Source: Rickettsiales bacterium
GTDB taxonomy: Bacteria > Bacteroidota > Bacteroidia > Cytophagales > Cyclobacteriaceae
Reading direction: 5' to 3'
Length of the DNA: 64,000 bases
Assembly: GCA_002729235.1 (NCBI GenBank)
Contig: PBTY01000066.1
Coordinates: forward strand, 91,125 to 155,124
Shown: in pieces, positions 57,714 to 64,000 of the stretch
Numbering within the stretch: position 1 is the stretch's first letter
How the letters are laid out: each line of letters starts with the position of its first letter
The notes under the pieces: generated by a model
Databases searched by the model: none
Seen by the model: only the letters and a program-made list of their open reading frames with translations
Told to the model about the DNA's origin: nothing
Translations under genes and position numbers: made by a program

Positions 57714-58427
57714 TTAATGCATAATACCTTTTGATTTAAGGTATTTGTATTTCTCCTCACAAGTCATGCTGGATAAGCCAGTTATTGGACCATTTGAAGA
57801 ACCAAAACCATTCGCTAAATCTGCCTGATTGGCCGCTACAAATTTCTCGAAATAAGCATCAGCCTCTTCGGTAAATATCCTTATGACATGTCCATCAACC
57901 TCCTGGTCATGGGCATCATTATCTGGGTATTCAGAGATCAGAGAGGCAAGCTCTCTTTCCATTTGATCATGATCATCTACATCCAATTCCCTGTGATTGA
58001 ATCGAGGTACTCCTAGTACATATTTGATGACGTATTGAGCGGTGTAAATATCCGCTGCTGGTAAATCCAATCCGAATTTCTTGAGTTCATGAAGCATCGG
58101 TTGAGCGAAACTCTCTGCGAGAAAGGATCGTTCCGTGCCATCATCAAAGACTGCTTCGTCATATTTACCTTGAAGGCGGTCGAGACCTCTATAAGGATCC
58201 TTTCCTTTCTGCCTGTTTTCCTTGACCTTGGAAGCGATTTCTTTCTCGAGAGGTCGGATCATGTCTGCTGAAGTATTCCAGGTTAATAAGAATTCGTACG
58301 CTCGTTTTTTGATCGAAACGCGTTCTTTGTGAGCAAGAGTTTCCGCTTTTTCAGTCAGTGATCCCTGCGCGTGAAGGTCAGTGAGGAAAAGGCCAAGGAT
58401 GAAGATAACGGTGGGAATTACTTTCAT
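57714..58427 (-). CDS. Secreted hypothetical protein
   Basis: The protein has 237 residues with a signal peptide (LTDLHAQ). The mature part is mostly helical and acidic, with HDQEVDGHVIRIF and a C-terminal MTCEEKYKYLKSKG. I do not recognise the family. It is monocistronic as far as can be seen; 76 bp separate it from the membrane-anchored gene on the same strand. Confidence 0.65.
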   Translation of the reverse strand: MKVIPTVIFILGLFLTDLHAQGSLTEKAETLAHKERVSIKKRAYEFLLTWNTSADMIRPLEKEIASKVKENRQKGKDPYRGLDRLQGKYDEAVFDDGTERSFLAESFAQPMLHELKKFGLDLPAADIYTAQYVIKYVLGVPRFNHRELDVDDHDQMERELASLISEYPDNDAHDQEVDGHVIRIFTEEADAYFEKFVAANQADLANGFGSSNGPITGLSSMTCEEKYKYLKSKGIMH

Positions 58428-58622
58428 GTGCTCGGGGTTTTAATCTGATAATTTAAGTATAGGCGAGCACAGCTCCAAGTTATTTTCGACCAATGAATAT
58501 TTTGGATAGGGGGAGAAGGGTGTCTACTATTTGAAAGAATGCAAAACTGATGATTTGATTAAGATGAATGACTCATGTAACAATGCACAGGATTCTTTAA
58601 AGGTCTATCCGATTCTGTGTTT

Positions 58623-59660
58623 TTAAGAGTCTTTTTGTTTCTTCAATATTTTCGAAATTCTGCTATTGATGATTTCGGATAAGTTCCAGTTGTATAGTTT
58701 GGAATCAGTGGTGCTGTAGAATGCTACAATTACTGCATCCAGATCTTCGTAGTATTTGGCAAAGCTCTGGTAGCCCGGTACCCAACCGCCGTGCTCATAT
58801 TCATAAATAGATGTATAGATTTCCTGCTCTCCGGGTTTAAATACGGAGCCATCGTTCAATGCACGAAGAAAAATTCCCACATCTTCTGCGGTGGCTAACA
58901 TGCCATGTTCGTCTGCTTTTAAATCAAACGAATGACCAACGTGGTAGCCACTCATGACATTATCTAAATTCACTTCCTCAAGCGAGCTAAACGTATTGGT
59001 AAGATTCAGCGGAGTTAAAATTTCCTCTTGAATATATTGGAAGTTCGGGTAACCCAATTCATTGTCCATTATTTTGTTGATTAACAGATAATTGGTGTTA
59101 CAATACTCATAGTCTTCACCGGGTTCAAAGTTGGCCGGTTGGTCCAGTATTAATGCGAGACTTTCCTCATAGGTCTGTGTAGGTGCAGCCCAAAAATTGT
59201 AAGTATCCGTAAAGTTGGGCATTCCACTTCTGTGCTGTATCATTAATCTCAACGTGATTTTTTCTGCATTTTCGATTCTTCCTACAAGCTCTGGTAAATA
59301 ATCAGCAATGGTTTTGTCTATTGAAAGGCGTCCATCACCAACCAATTTTGTAACCGCGACAGCATCGTAGAGCTTGCTGATACTGGCAATTTTGAATAGA
59401 GCCTTAGGTTTGGCTGGTATTTGAGCTTCTCGATCATGCCATCCTGCAGCATAGTATTGTGGAGGGTTGTCTTTCTGGTGTATATAGACAAGTACGCCAT
59501 CAAATCCGTGACCAATGGCTTCATCCAATTGTTCTTGTACGGTATCAGGAAGTGGCATAATCCAGGCTTTGACTAGCAGCCATGGTACAAAAAACAGAGA
59601 GCCCAAAGAGCTAACAATCAATACGATTCTGAATACTTGTTTTATTTGTTTTTTAGTCAT
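58623..59660 (-). CDS. Beta-lactamase-family serine hydrolase
   Basis: A start at 59660 gives 345 residues with an N-terminal membrane segment (about 10-33); the longer frame to 59717 would read into the palindromic repeat and is rejected. Active-site SISK is at 93-96 and YCN at 186-188, the class C/DD-peptidase pattern; a late HGGW (EYEHGGWVPGY) fits the third motif. It may act on peptidoglycan or small esters. Its start abuts the truncated left end of the cassette array (attC-like site A), so it is probably the chromosomal flank or the last cassette. Confidence 0.87.
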   Translation of the reverse strand: MTKKQIKQVFRIVLIVSSLGSLFFVPWLLVKAWIMPLPDTVQEQLDEAIGHGFDGVLVYIHQKDNPPQYYAAGWHDREAQIPAKPKALFKIASISKLYDAVAVTKLVGDGRLSIDKTIADYLPELVGRIENAEKITLRLMIQHRSGMPNFTDTYNFWAAPTQTYEESLALILDQPANFEPGEDYEYCNTNYLLINKIMDNELGYPNFQYIQEEILTPLNLTNTFSSLEEVNLDNVMSGYHVGHSFDLKADEHGMLATAEDVGIFLRALNDGSVFKPGEQEIYTSIYEYEHGGWVPGYQSFAKYYEDLDAVIVAFYSTTDSKLYNWNLSEIINSRISKILKKQKDS

Positions 59661-59670
59661 GCGGAATGAG

Positions 59671-59897
59671 TTGCAAAATACTGAAATCTGTTGCACCTGG
59701 CAAGGGGGTCCATGCAAAGCCTGCCTGGCGGCATAGGCAGGTTCGGAAAGTGAAACCCGCCTGCCGGCGAGGCAGGAATCCTGCGAGATGCCTCATGTAG
59801 AAAGCACTGCCATATCTCGGCGGCAGATTCATGGTCAAGTCCTGATACAATTTGTAGAAAGCACACAAGCACATGCCTTATACATAATGTTGTGGTG
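59671..59897 (-). repeat. attC-like site A, truncated at its distal end
   Basis: The core GTTGTGGTG (59889-59897) starts right after the stop of the 115-residue gene. Internal blocks shared with sites C and D are present: AAAATACTGAAATCTG at 59675-59690 and GGCAGATTCATGGTCAAGT near 59822-59840. No complementary distal core is found before the serine hydrolase start, so the array end is eroded. Two GC-rich hairpins (CCTGCC with GGCAGG at 59720-59741 and 59760-59776) lie inside. Confidence 0.6.
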
Positions 59898-59902
59898 TCG
59901 TT

Positions 59903-60250
59903 TTATCTATTTTTCAGAGAGTTAAACCGTTCAATCGTTCCTCTGAAAGAGGCTGCAAGGTGTCCTGAAAGTTCCTTCGATTGTTGTTGATAGAATTTAA
60001 GATTTTCCGCCAGTTTATTTACTGATTGATTATCCCGATCGTTTTCTAATTCAAAAAGCAAGTTCAATATTCGGTGGCTAAGTTCATTCGACCATTTGAA
60101 GCATTCAATTTTGGTTTCGTTCGAAGTTCTATGATCGTCCCAAATTGCTCTGTTCATAACCGTTAAATCAGAAAGAAAGAGCTTGATGAAAAACGTTCTG
60201 TCGTCAAGTGTTTTCGATGAAAGCCAATCTATGGCTTCAGGAAATGTCAT
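59903..60250 (-). CDS. Hypothetical helical protein of cassette 3
   Basis: The protein has 115 residues, helical by pattern, no signal peptide or membrane segment. No family is recognised. It is the second gene of its cassette; its ATG overlaps the stop of the zinc-ribbon gene (ATGA), so the two are made together. The stop at 59903 is followed within 5 bp by the core of site A. Function unknown. Confidence 0.65.
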   Translation of the reverse strand: MTFPEAIDWLSSKTLDDRTFFIKLFLSDLTVMNRAIWDDHRTSNETKIECFKWSNELSHRILNLLFELENDRDNQSVNKLAENLKFYQQQSKELSGHLAASFRGTIERFNSLKNR

Positions 60251-60453
60251 TTCTTATTCTTGAGTTCGTTAATAAAGTTCGTTGTTGAGCCGTCCCAGTA
60301 GCAGTTTTCACATCTCCCGTTCTCGAAGTTATGTTGACAATTCGGATAGCCATATAGAAAGTGTGAGCAGTTGGGACATAACTTGGCCATTTCGGAAGAC
60401 TTAGCAAAGTATTCACTTTCACACTCATCGCAAATTCGAATCTCTTTTTTCAT
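60247..60453 (-). CDS. Small zinc-ribbon protein of cassette 3
   Basis: A start at 60453 gives 68 residues; the upstream Met at 60477 lies inside the attC-like site and is rejected. Two zinc-ribbon-like units are visible: CDEC with CPNC and a later C...CENC (GRCENCYWDG). It probably binds one or two zinc ions. Its start is 8 bp after the end of site B. It is translationally coupled to the 115-residue protein. Role unknown. Confidence 0.7.
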   Translation of the reverse strand: MKKEIRICDECESEYFAKSSEMAKLCPNCSHFLYGYPNCQHNFENGRCENCYWDGSTTNFINELKNKK

Positions 60454-60461
60454 AGCGGAAT

Positions 60462-60655
60462 GCACCACAACGGTCAAGTGTATGAGCAGTAGCGGATTTC
60501 GGTAGCCGGAACTTTTGATTTAGCACAAACGTAAGCTACTGCAAAAATTTATTTGCTAATTTACGAAAAGCAAATAAATTTGCAGTAGCGACAAGAAAAG
60601 TAACAGCCTTAATTTAAGCATTAACCCGCTATTGCTTATACACAATGTTGTACGC
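60462..60655 (-). repeat. attC-like site B
   Basis: The 194-bp imperfect palindrome has ends GCACCACAAC and GTTGTACGC. Just inside, an 18-base arm at 60478-60495 pairs with 60626-60643 with two mismatches. The arms are separated from the cores by unequal spacers (6 and 3 bases), as in the unpaired spacer of attC sites. A second nested hairpin lies at 60535-60557 and 60569-60589. The site begins 5 bp after the stop of the dioxygenase-like gene. Confidence 0.7.
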
Positions 60656-60660
60656 TGGCT

Positions 60661-61893
60661 TTATTCCTTTTTAGCTCTTGGAAGTTTGAAATATTCGTTG
60701 TCGGTTTGGTCAAGCTGTTGTTGGATTTTGGCAAAATTTTCTTCGGTCGGCTTTAGGTTCGTGAACTTTCCAATGATATTGCTTCTTCGGTAAACGATAA
60801 AAGTATTTTCGATGTTTGGGTTCACCCTGTTCAGGTAAATTTCCGAAGATTTGTCCGAGAACGAAGGAACAAAGGTCAAAGCAATATTTTTTAACTGCAA
60901 TTCACTGCCCAGTTTTTCCAAATCGGAAAGTCGCTTCTCTTTTGAGTACTGCTTCTCGTTTCCATAGATGAAGTATGCCTTTAAATACTTTTTCCTTTTT
61001 TGGCTCTCATTGTCCAAAAACACCAACCATTTCTCAATGTCCAGCCAATTTGGATTATTGCCTACAAAATATAAGATTCCGTGATACCAACCGTATTTAC
61101 AAATCGGGCAGGTCTTCGTTCCTTTGTCGGGACCAAAGGCGTGAAAAGGGGTAAAGGAACTCAAATCTTCTCCAATGTTTTTTCCAGATTTATCGTGATT
61201 GTCAGGTTGTACGGGATAATTGGGAATATTCAGGCCTAATATCAGATTGCGTTCGCCAATCCATAAATTCCCTTTTTTGACAAATCGGATGACACCACTT
61301 CCGCCCCTATTTTCCGATTTATTTCTTCTTTGGGAAGTCAATAACGGGTCATCATCAAATACGAAATCATCCAAATAATAAGGTTTTTCCATATTTTTTT
61401 CTTTGACGGTTATATGAATGTGTGCAGGTTCTTCCCTGCTCGGATAGGTTCCGGGCAATACTGTGTTTATGGTATATTTTCCGTCATCTCCTGTTTTTAT
61501 CCAACCCCGAATATAACCGTGAGTTTGCCCCAATTTGTTTTTTGGCATATTCAATGGTTCGTCTGGGTTTGTTGCATAAATTCCGTGAATGTCGGTGTGA
61601 TAGTAATAGAGAATTACGTTTGAAGCTGGCGTTTTCCCGTCTCTTTCGTAAACTGTGCCTGTGAGCGAAATTTTTTGTCCGTTTTGCTTCCATCCAGGAC
61701 TTGTATCGGTTGACGATAAGTCGGTTGGCATTTTGTAGGCGAATGGCATAATTTCGTCAAAATCATCACTTAATGGTTCTTCATTAGAGGTGATAGTAGA
61801 TTTAGTTTGTCCGTTACAGGATATAAGATTGAAGGCTGAAAACAGGATAACGCCTATTTTAAATAATGCTGTCATAAAAATGTTTTGAGCCAA
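60661..61893 (-). CDS. Intradiol-dioxygenase-like lipoprotein fused to a thioredoxin-like domain
   Basis: The protein has 410 residues with an SPII signal (AFNLISCNG). Residues about 75-190 resemble an intradiol ring-cleavage dioxygenase beta-sandwich: SLTGTVYERDGKTPASNVIL, HTDIHGIYA, HGYIRGW, LPGTYPSREEPAHIHIT, with Tyr and His-x-His placed like the iron ligands. After a linker, residues about 255-400 look like a thioredoxin-fold domain, but its CPIC site (TKTCPICKYG) comes before the expected helix. This fusion is unusual. It is the second gene of cassette 2; the LytTR gene is upstream with a 71-bp gap. Aromatic-ring cleavage is not proven; substrate unknown. Confidence 0.72.
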   Translation of the reverse strand: MAQNIFMTALFKIGVILFSAFNLISCNGQTKSTITSNEEPLSDDFDEIMPFAYKMPTDLSSTDTSPGWKQNGQKISLTGTVYERDGKTPASNVILYYYHTDIHGIYATNPDEPLNMPKNKLGQTHGYIRGWIKTGDDGKYTINTVLPGTYPSREEPAHIHITVKEKNMEKPYYLDDFVFDDDPLLTSQRRNKSENRGGSGVIRFVKKGNLWIGERNLILGLNIPNYPVQPDNHDKSGKNIGEDLSSFTPFHAFGPDKGTKTCPICKYGWYHGILYFVGNNPNWLDIEKWLVFLDNESQKRKKYLKAYFIYGNEKQYSKEKRLSDLEKLGSELQLKNIALTFVPSFSDKSSEIYLNRVNPNIENTFIVYRRSNIIGKFTNLKPTEENFAKIQQQLDQTDNEYFKLPRAKKE

Positions 61894-61964
61894 AAATAGG
61901 AGGTCAGGACAATATCTTTTGAATGTCGAACCCCAAAATTTGCTATGTGGTGTGTAGAATGGTC

Positions 61965-62774
61965 TTACTGGAGTAGGTTTTGCCAGTTTGTTCTGTAATG
62001 TCTGCTAAATCTTACCGTTTTGCCACTTTTGAGGATACAATCATAATCGCCATTTTGTCTTGATTTCAGTTCTTTGACAAAACTCTTGTTGATGATTGCC
62101 GAACGATGTACACGAACAAAAAACTTGGAGTTCAGAATATTTTCAAAATCCCGCAATGTCCGATTGTCCAAGTATTTTTTTCCGTCAGAATTTATTGCAG
62201 AATATGGCTTTTCGGTTGAAATAAATTCGATGCTTTCTACATTTAAGGAGATAGTTTTCAAGCCAATTTTAACATTGATTCTTTCAGGGATTTCAATGGG
62301 AATTGCTTGTTTTGATTTTTCTACCGTTCTTGCTATTAGTGGGATGCACACATAAAAAAGTGCAAGGACATAAAACTGGTTGGAAAGGGCAGCATTGAAA
62401 ATATGGGAGAAATGATGTGTCGGGGAAAATGCAAGATAACTAACCGAGACAAAAAAAGTAGAGAATATGAAAATATGTACCAAGGTAAATGCCCCACCCA
62501 AAACAATTGGAATCCCCAACTTTCCAAAATTTCTTTTGAAACTGAAACGTTTCAACAGTCGGATTTGTAAAAGTGCCAAAGGAACGAGAAAAGCCCAAAT
62601 GCTATTATAAAGCAAAGATTCCGATAGGTAAAACCCTGTGTTCTGAACTCGGCTGTACACATAATCCTGAACTATCGACAATCCGATTGTCAAAACAATA
62701 ATTCCAATCCATAATTCGGGTTTTTTAAGCCTTGAATTAATTTCAAATGGTCTGTATGTTATTGTTTGTTGCAT
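61965..62774 (-). CDS. Membrane-bound LytTR-type transcriptional regulator
   Basis: The protein has 269 residues with about four membrane helices (residues about 22-155) and a C-terminal LytTR DNA-binding domain (about 165-269; SIEFISTEKPYSAINSDGKK; FVRVHRSAIINKSFVKEL). There is no receiver domain. It probably senses a signal in the membrane and controls nearby genes. It is the first gene of cassette 2; its ATG is about 15 bp from the core of site C. It may control the dioxygenase-like gene in the same cassette. Confidence 0.83.
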   Translation of the reverse strand: MQQTITYRPFEINSRLKKPELWIGIIVLTIGLSIVQDYVYSRVQNTGFYLSESLLYNSIWAFLVPLALLQIRLLKRFSFKRNFGKLGIPIVLGGAFTLVHIFIFSTFFVSVSYLAFSPTHHFSHIFNAALSNQFYVLALFYVCIPLIARTVEKSKQAIPIEIPERINVKIGLKTISLNVESIEFISTEKPYSAINSDGKKYLDNRTLRDFENILNSKFFVRVHRSAIINKSFVKELKSRQNGDYDCILKSGKTVRFSRHYRTNWQNLLQ

Positions 62775-62788
62775 TGTGTTTTCAGCTT

Positions 62789-63030
62789 GCGTACAACGCC
62801 CGTGTATGGAGCTGTGTGCGCCCCACTGGCTAATAGCTCTAAAATAGTGAAATCTGCCGGTGCTTCCAAAGTATCCAAGTGGCAGTGCGTTCAGAAGATC
62901 AATAACTCCTGCGAACTGAGCTTTGCAGAAAGCAGAAAAGTTTCCTCAGCGGCTGATTCACGGTCGAGTTTCACCGAAACTGCCAAATAGCTCTGTTCGC
63001 ACATGCGTCCATACACAATGTTACCATGCG
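62789..63030 (-). repeat. attC-like site C
   Basis: The 242-bp palindrome has ends GCGTACAAC and GTTACCATGCG, the latter right after the stop of the MORN-like gene. GTGTATGGA (62802-62810) pairs with 63008-63016 and TGTGCG (62815-62820) with 62998-63003. The blocks AAAATAGTGAAATCTGCC (62841-62858) and GGCTGATTCACGGTCGAGTT (62951-62970) recur in sites A and D. Confidence 0.7.
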
Positions 63031-63031
63031 T

Positions 63032-63670
63032 TTATTCTCGTATGTATTCGCCGGTTTGAAAGTTCAACCGAGTCTTGGCAGTTACCTCCCCAAGTTCGTT
63101 AAACTCAATCTTCATGAGCAAGGCTTCATTGTTAAAATGGCTGACTGATTTTACGTTTCCGTTCTCATACCATTCAGTCCAGATTCCGTTTCTAAAACCG
63201 CGTTCGTTTGTCCCCTGTATCTTCAGTTGTCCGTTCGAATAAAACTCTTCAACCAGTTCTATCTCCTTGATAGGTTCGACTTTTTTGTCTGCTCTGGCGT
63301 AGGTGTAGGTTGTTGGAAAGAGTTCGTTTTCGTTAATAAGGATAAGTTCGGATGAAGTTAGATTGAGAATCTTGTATTCAGTTGTTCCCAGATAAAGAGC
63401 AGAATCTTGCAACTGATATTGAACCTTAAATTGACTTCCTGACTGCAAATAATCAAGTACGTTGTTCGCTTGAAAGAAAAGGATAATTTCAGGAGTTGAC
63501 ATGGTTGTTTGTTCGTCCTCACCTGTATCCATAATACTAGGAAGGTCATCATCTGCATCATCTTCAGTTGACAGGAGTTCCCAAGTTCCAAGAAGTTGCG
63601 CTGCATCAAAAGTCTGTGCGTTAAGTTGGAATAGTCCAAGACTGAAAATGATTAGGAAAAATTTTCTCAT
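63032..63670 (-). CDS. Secreted MORN-like (YwqK-type) protein
   Basis: The start at 63670 gives 212 residues with a signal peptide (LFQLNAQ); an upstream Met at 63685 adds five residues. The first part is a lipocalin-like domain (LLGTWELLSTEDD). The last 75 residues contain MORN-like repeats (EEFYSNGQLKIQGT; GIWTEWYENGNVKSVSHF) of the type in YwqK proteins. YwqK is named as an antitoxin, but this secreted form has no toxin partner here. Single gene of cassette 1; stop and start are close to sites C and D. Confidence 0.75.
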   Translation of the reverse strand: MRKFFLIIFSLGLFQLNAQTFDAAQLLGTWELLSTEDDADDDLPSIMDTGEDEQTTMSTPEIILFFQANNVLDYLQSGSQFKVQYQLQDSALYLGTTEYKILNLTSSELILINENELFPTTYTYARADKKVEPIKEIELVEEFYSNGQLKIQGTNERGFRNGIWTEWYENGNVKSVSHFNNEALLMKIEFNELGEVTAKTRLNFQTGEYIRE

Positions 63671-63681
63671 TGTGCAGTTAT

Positions 63682-63913
63682 GCATGGTAACGATCAGATA
63701 TGGCGAGTGGCCATATCAGTTTGTAAAAAGCAGTAAAATAGTGAAACTGCCCAACACCTACAACGGCATCTACGAAGCACTGCGTTCCGCAAGTCAAAAC
63801 CCAGAAAGAAAGAAGTCACTAGAAGCACAAAAGCCGGCAGAATGGGCAGCTTCACGGTCAAGTTGCACTGAGATATCAGATAGGTAGTTTGGCCATTCGT
63901 CCATATCGCATGT
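63682..63913 (-). repeat. attC-like site D, interrupted on the right
   Basis: The left end GCATGGTAAC (63682-63691) is intact. Arms GATATGG (63697-63703) and CCATATC (63901-63907) pair, as do AGTGGCCA (63706-63713) and TGGCCATT (63890-63897) with one mismatch. Shared blocks at 63735-63751 and 63847-63864 match site C. On the right the expected core after CGCATGT is missing and a different sequence begins. Confidence 0.65.
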
Positions 63914-64000
63914 GTGTGCCTTGAATGGTGAATATAGTCCAAGGAATTGGACGATCCAAAGGGTGAGAGTCCCTGAAGCGCTGGGGTCGTGCCCGGAAGT
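63914..64000 (+). mobile_element. Probable 5' end of a group II intron
   Basis: From about 63914 the plus strand reads GTGTGCCTTGAATGGTGAA, like the conserved GTGYG start of group II introns, followed by a stem (GTCCAAGGAATTGGAC), GGGTGAGAGTCCC and CGTGCCCGGAAG, all reminiscent of intron domain I. It replaces the core of site D right after ATGT and runs opposite to the cassette genes. Certain group II introns (IIC-attC) are known to insert in attC sites. The intron continues past the window, so the class and the reverse transcriptase cannot be seen. Confidence 0.5.

Larger units (their letters stand above)
59671..63913 (-). mobile_element. Integron-like gene cassette array, three cassettes
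   Basis: Five minus-strand genes in three units are separated by imperfect palindromes A-D. Each palindrome begins directly after the stop codon of a unit and the next start lies within 20 bp of its other end. The cassette test is met in all three units. Bases 63682-63690 pair exactly with 63021-63029 (9/9). Bases 62789-62796 pair with 60648-60655 (8/8). Bases 60463-60470 pair with 59890-59897 (8/8). This inverse-complement relation between a unit's start and the start of its own attC arises when a circular cassette is inserted at the G|TT crossover. No integrase lies in the window; it would be beyond 64000. The cores (GTTACCA, GTTGTAC, GTTGTGG) do not fit GTTRRRY strictly. Confidence 0.75.

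Noticed and set aside
59653..59874. Two overlapping minus-strand frames and the extended start of the serine hydrolase
   Set aside because: They read through site A and its GC-rich hairpins; the hydrolase start at 59660 gives a normal membrane-anchor N-terminus.
62766..62990. Plus-strand frame of 74 codons
   Set aside because: Lies inside site C and shares its sequence with site D by repeat homology, not by coding constraint.
59671..63913. CRISPR array or IS-element inverted repeats as explanation of the palindromes
   Set aside because: Spacing is irregular and gene-sized, there is no transposase, and the start/end complementarity matches cassette insertion instead.
63694..63942. Minus-strand frame of 82 codons at the right end
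   Set aside because: It lies across the arms of attC-like site D and the presumed intron start; composition is explained by the palindrome.

Overview
This window looks like chromosomal DNA from a member of the Bacteroidota, most likely an aerobic, glycan-degrading member of the Cytophagales. The evidence is two SusC/SusD pairs, a type IX secretion (Por) C-terminal sorting domain, many SPII lipoproteins with a cysteine after a short hydrophobic stretch, hybrid sensor and Y_Y_Y/LuxR regulators, and sparse Shine-Dalgarno sites. The genus is not certain. Nothing was run; every call rests on reading the sequence.

Layout. 0-6.5 kb is a signalling cluster: two paralogous PAS histidine kinases (the first cut by the window edge), a receiver-kinase fusion, a receiver-AraC regulator and a NarL-type regulator broken by one in-frame stop. 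era and two AraC-type regulators follow (6.5-8.8 kb). A SusC/SusD/lipoprotein transport operon lies at 9.0-14.4 kb. 16.4-18.2 kb is a small decayed island: an intact initiator tRNA-Met gene on the right, a degenerate copy of that tRNA and its terminator on the left, and between them a tyrosine-integrase remnant and a two-gene unit whose first member is a ribosome-hibernation-factor-like protein with an extra C-terminal domain. 18.4-23.9 kb carries an MFP/RND/TolC efflux operon whose RND gene has an in-frame TGA. 24-28.4 kb holds hypothetical lipoproteins, a DoxX-like membrane protein and an orphan Panacea-domain protein.

28.5-42.3 kb is a beta-1,3-glucan (laminarin-type) utilisation locus: a divergent Y_Y_Y/LuxR membrane regulator, SusC, SusD, a PKD-domain surface lipoprotein, two GH16 endoglucanases and a GH3 beta-glucosidase. 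In the inferred pathway the surface GH16 enzymes cut the glucan, SusCD imports the oligosaccharides, and the GH3 enzyme releases glucose. 43.2-48.5 kb encodes a large secreted protein ending in an S74 self-cleaving chaperone, translationally coupled to a T9SS cargo protein. 48.6-58.4 kb is a mixed core region: TetR-like regulator plus AarF/ABC1 kinase, beta-helix protein plus SO2930-type dihaem cytochrome, paired YeeE/YedE sulfur transporters, and a dienoyl-CoA-reductase-like SDR.

The most interesting part is 59.7-64.0 kb. Five unrelated genes on the minus strand form three units separated by four 190-240 bp imperfect palindromes. In all three units the first 8-9 bases are the exact inverse complement of the first bases of the palindrome that follows its last stop codon. 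This is the signature of integron gene cassettes with attC sites. The sites are unusually long and their cores do not fit the classical GTTRRRY. At the right edge a sequence resembling the 5' end of a group II intron interrupts the core of the fourth site. No integrase is visible; it would be expected beyond base 64000.

Three otherwise intact genes carry a single in-frame stop (6145-6147, 20010-20012, 56888-56890). Either these are recent pseudogenes or the assembly has point errors.
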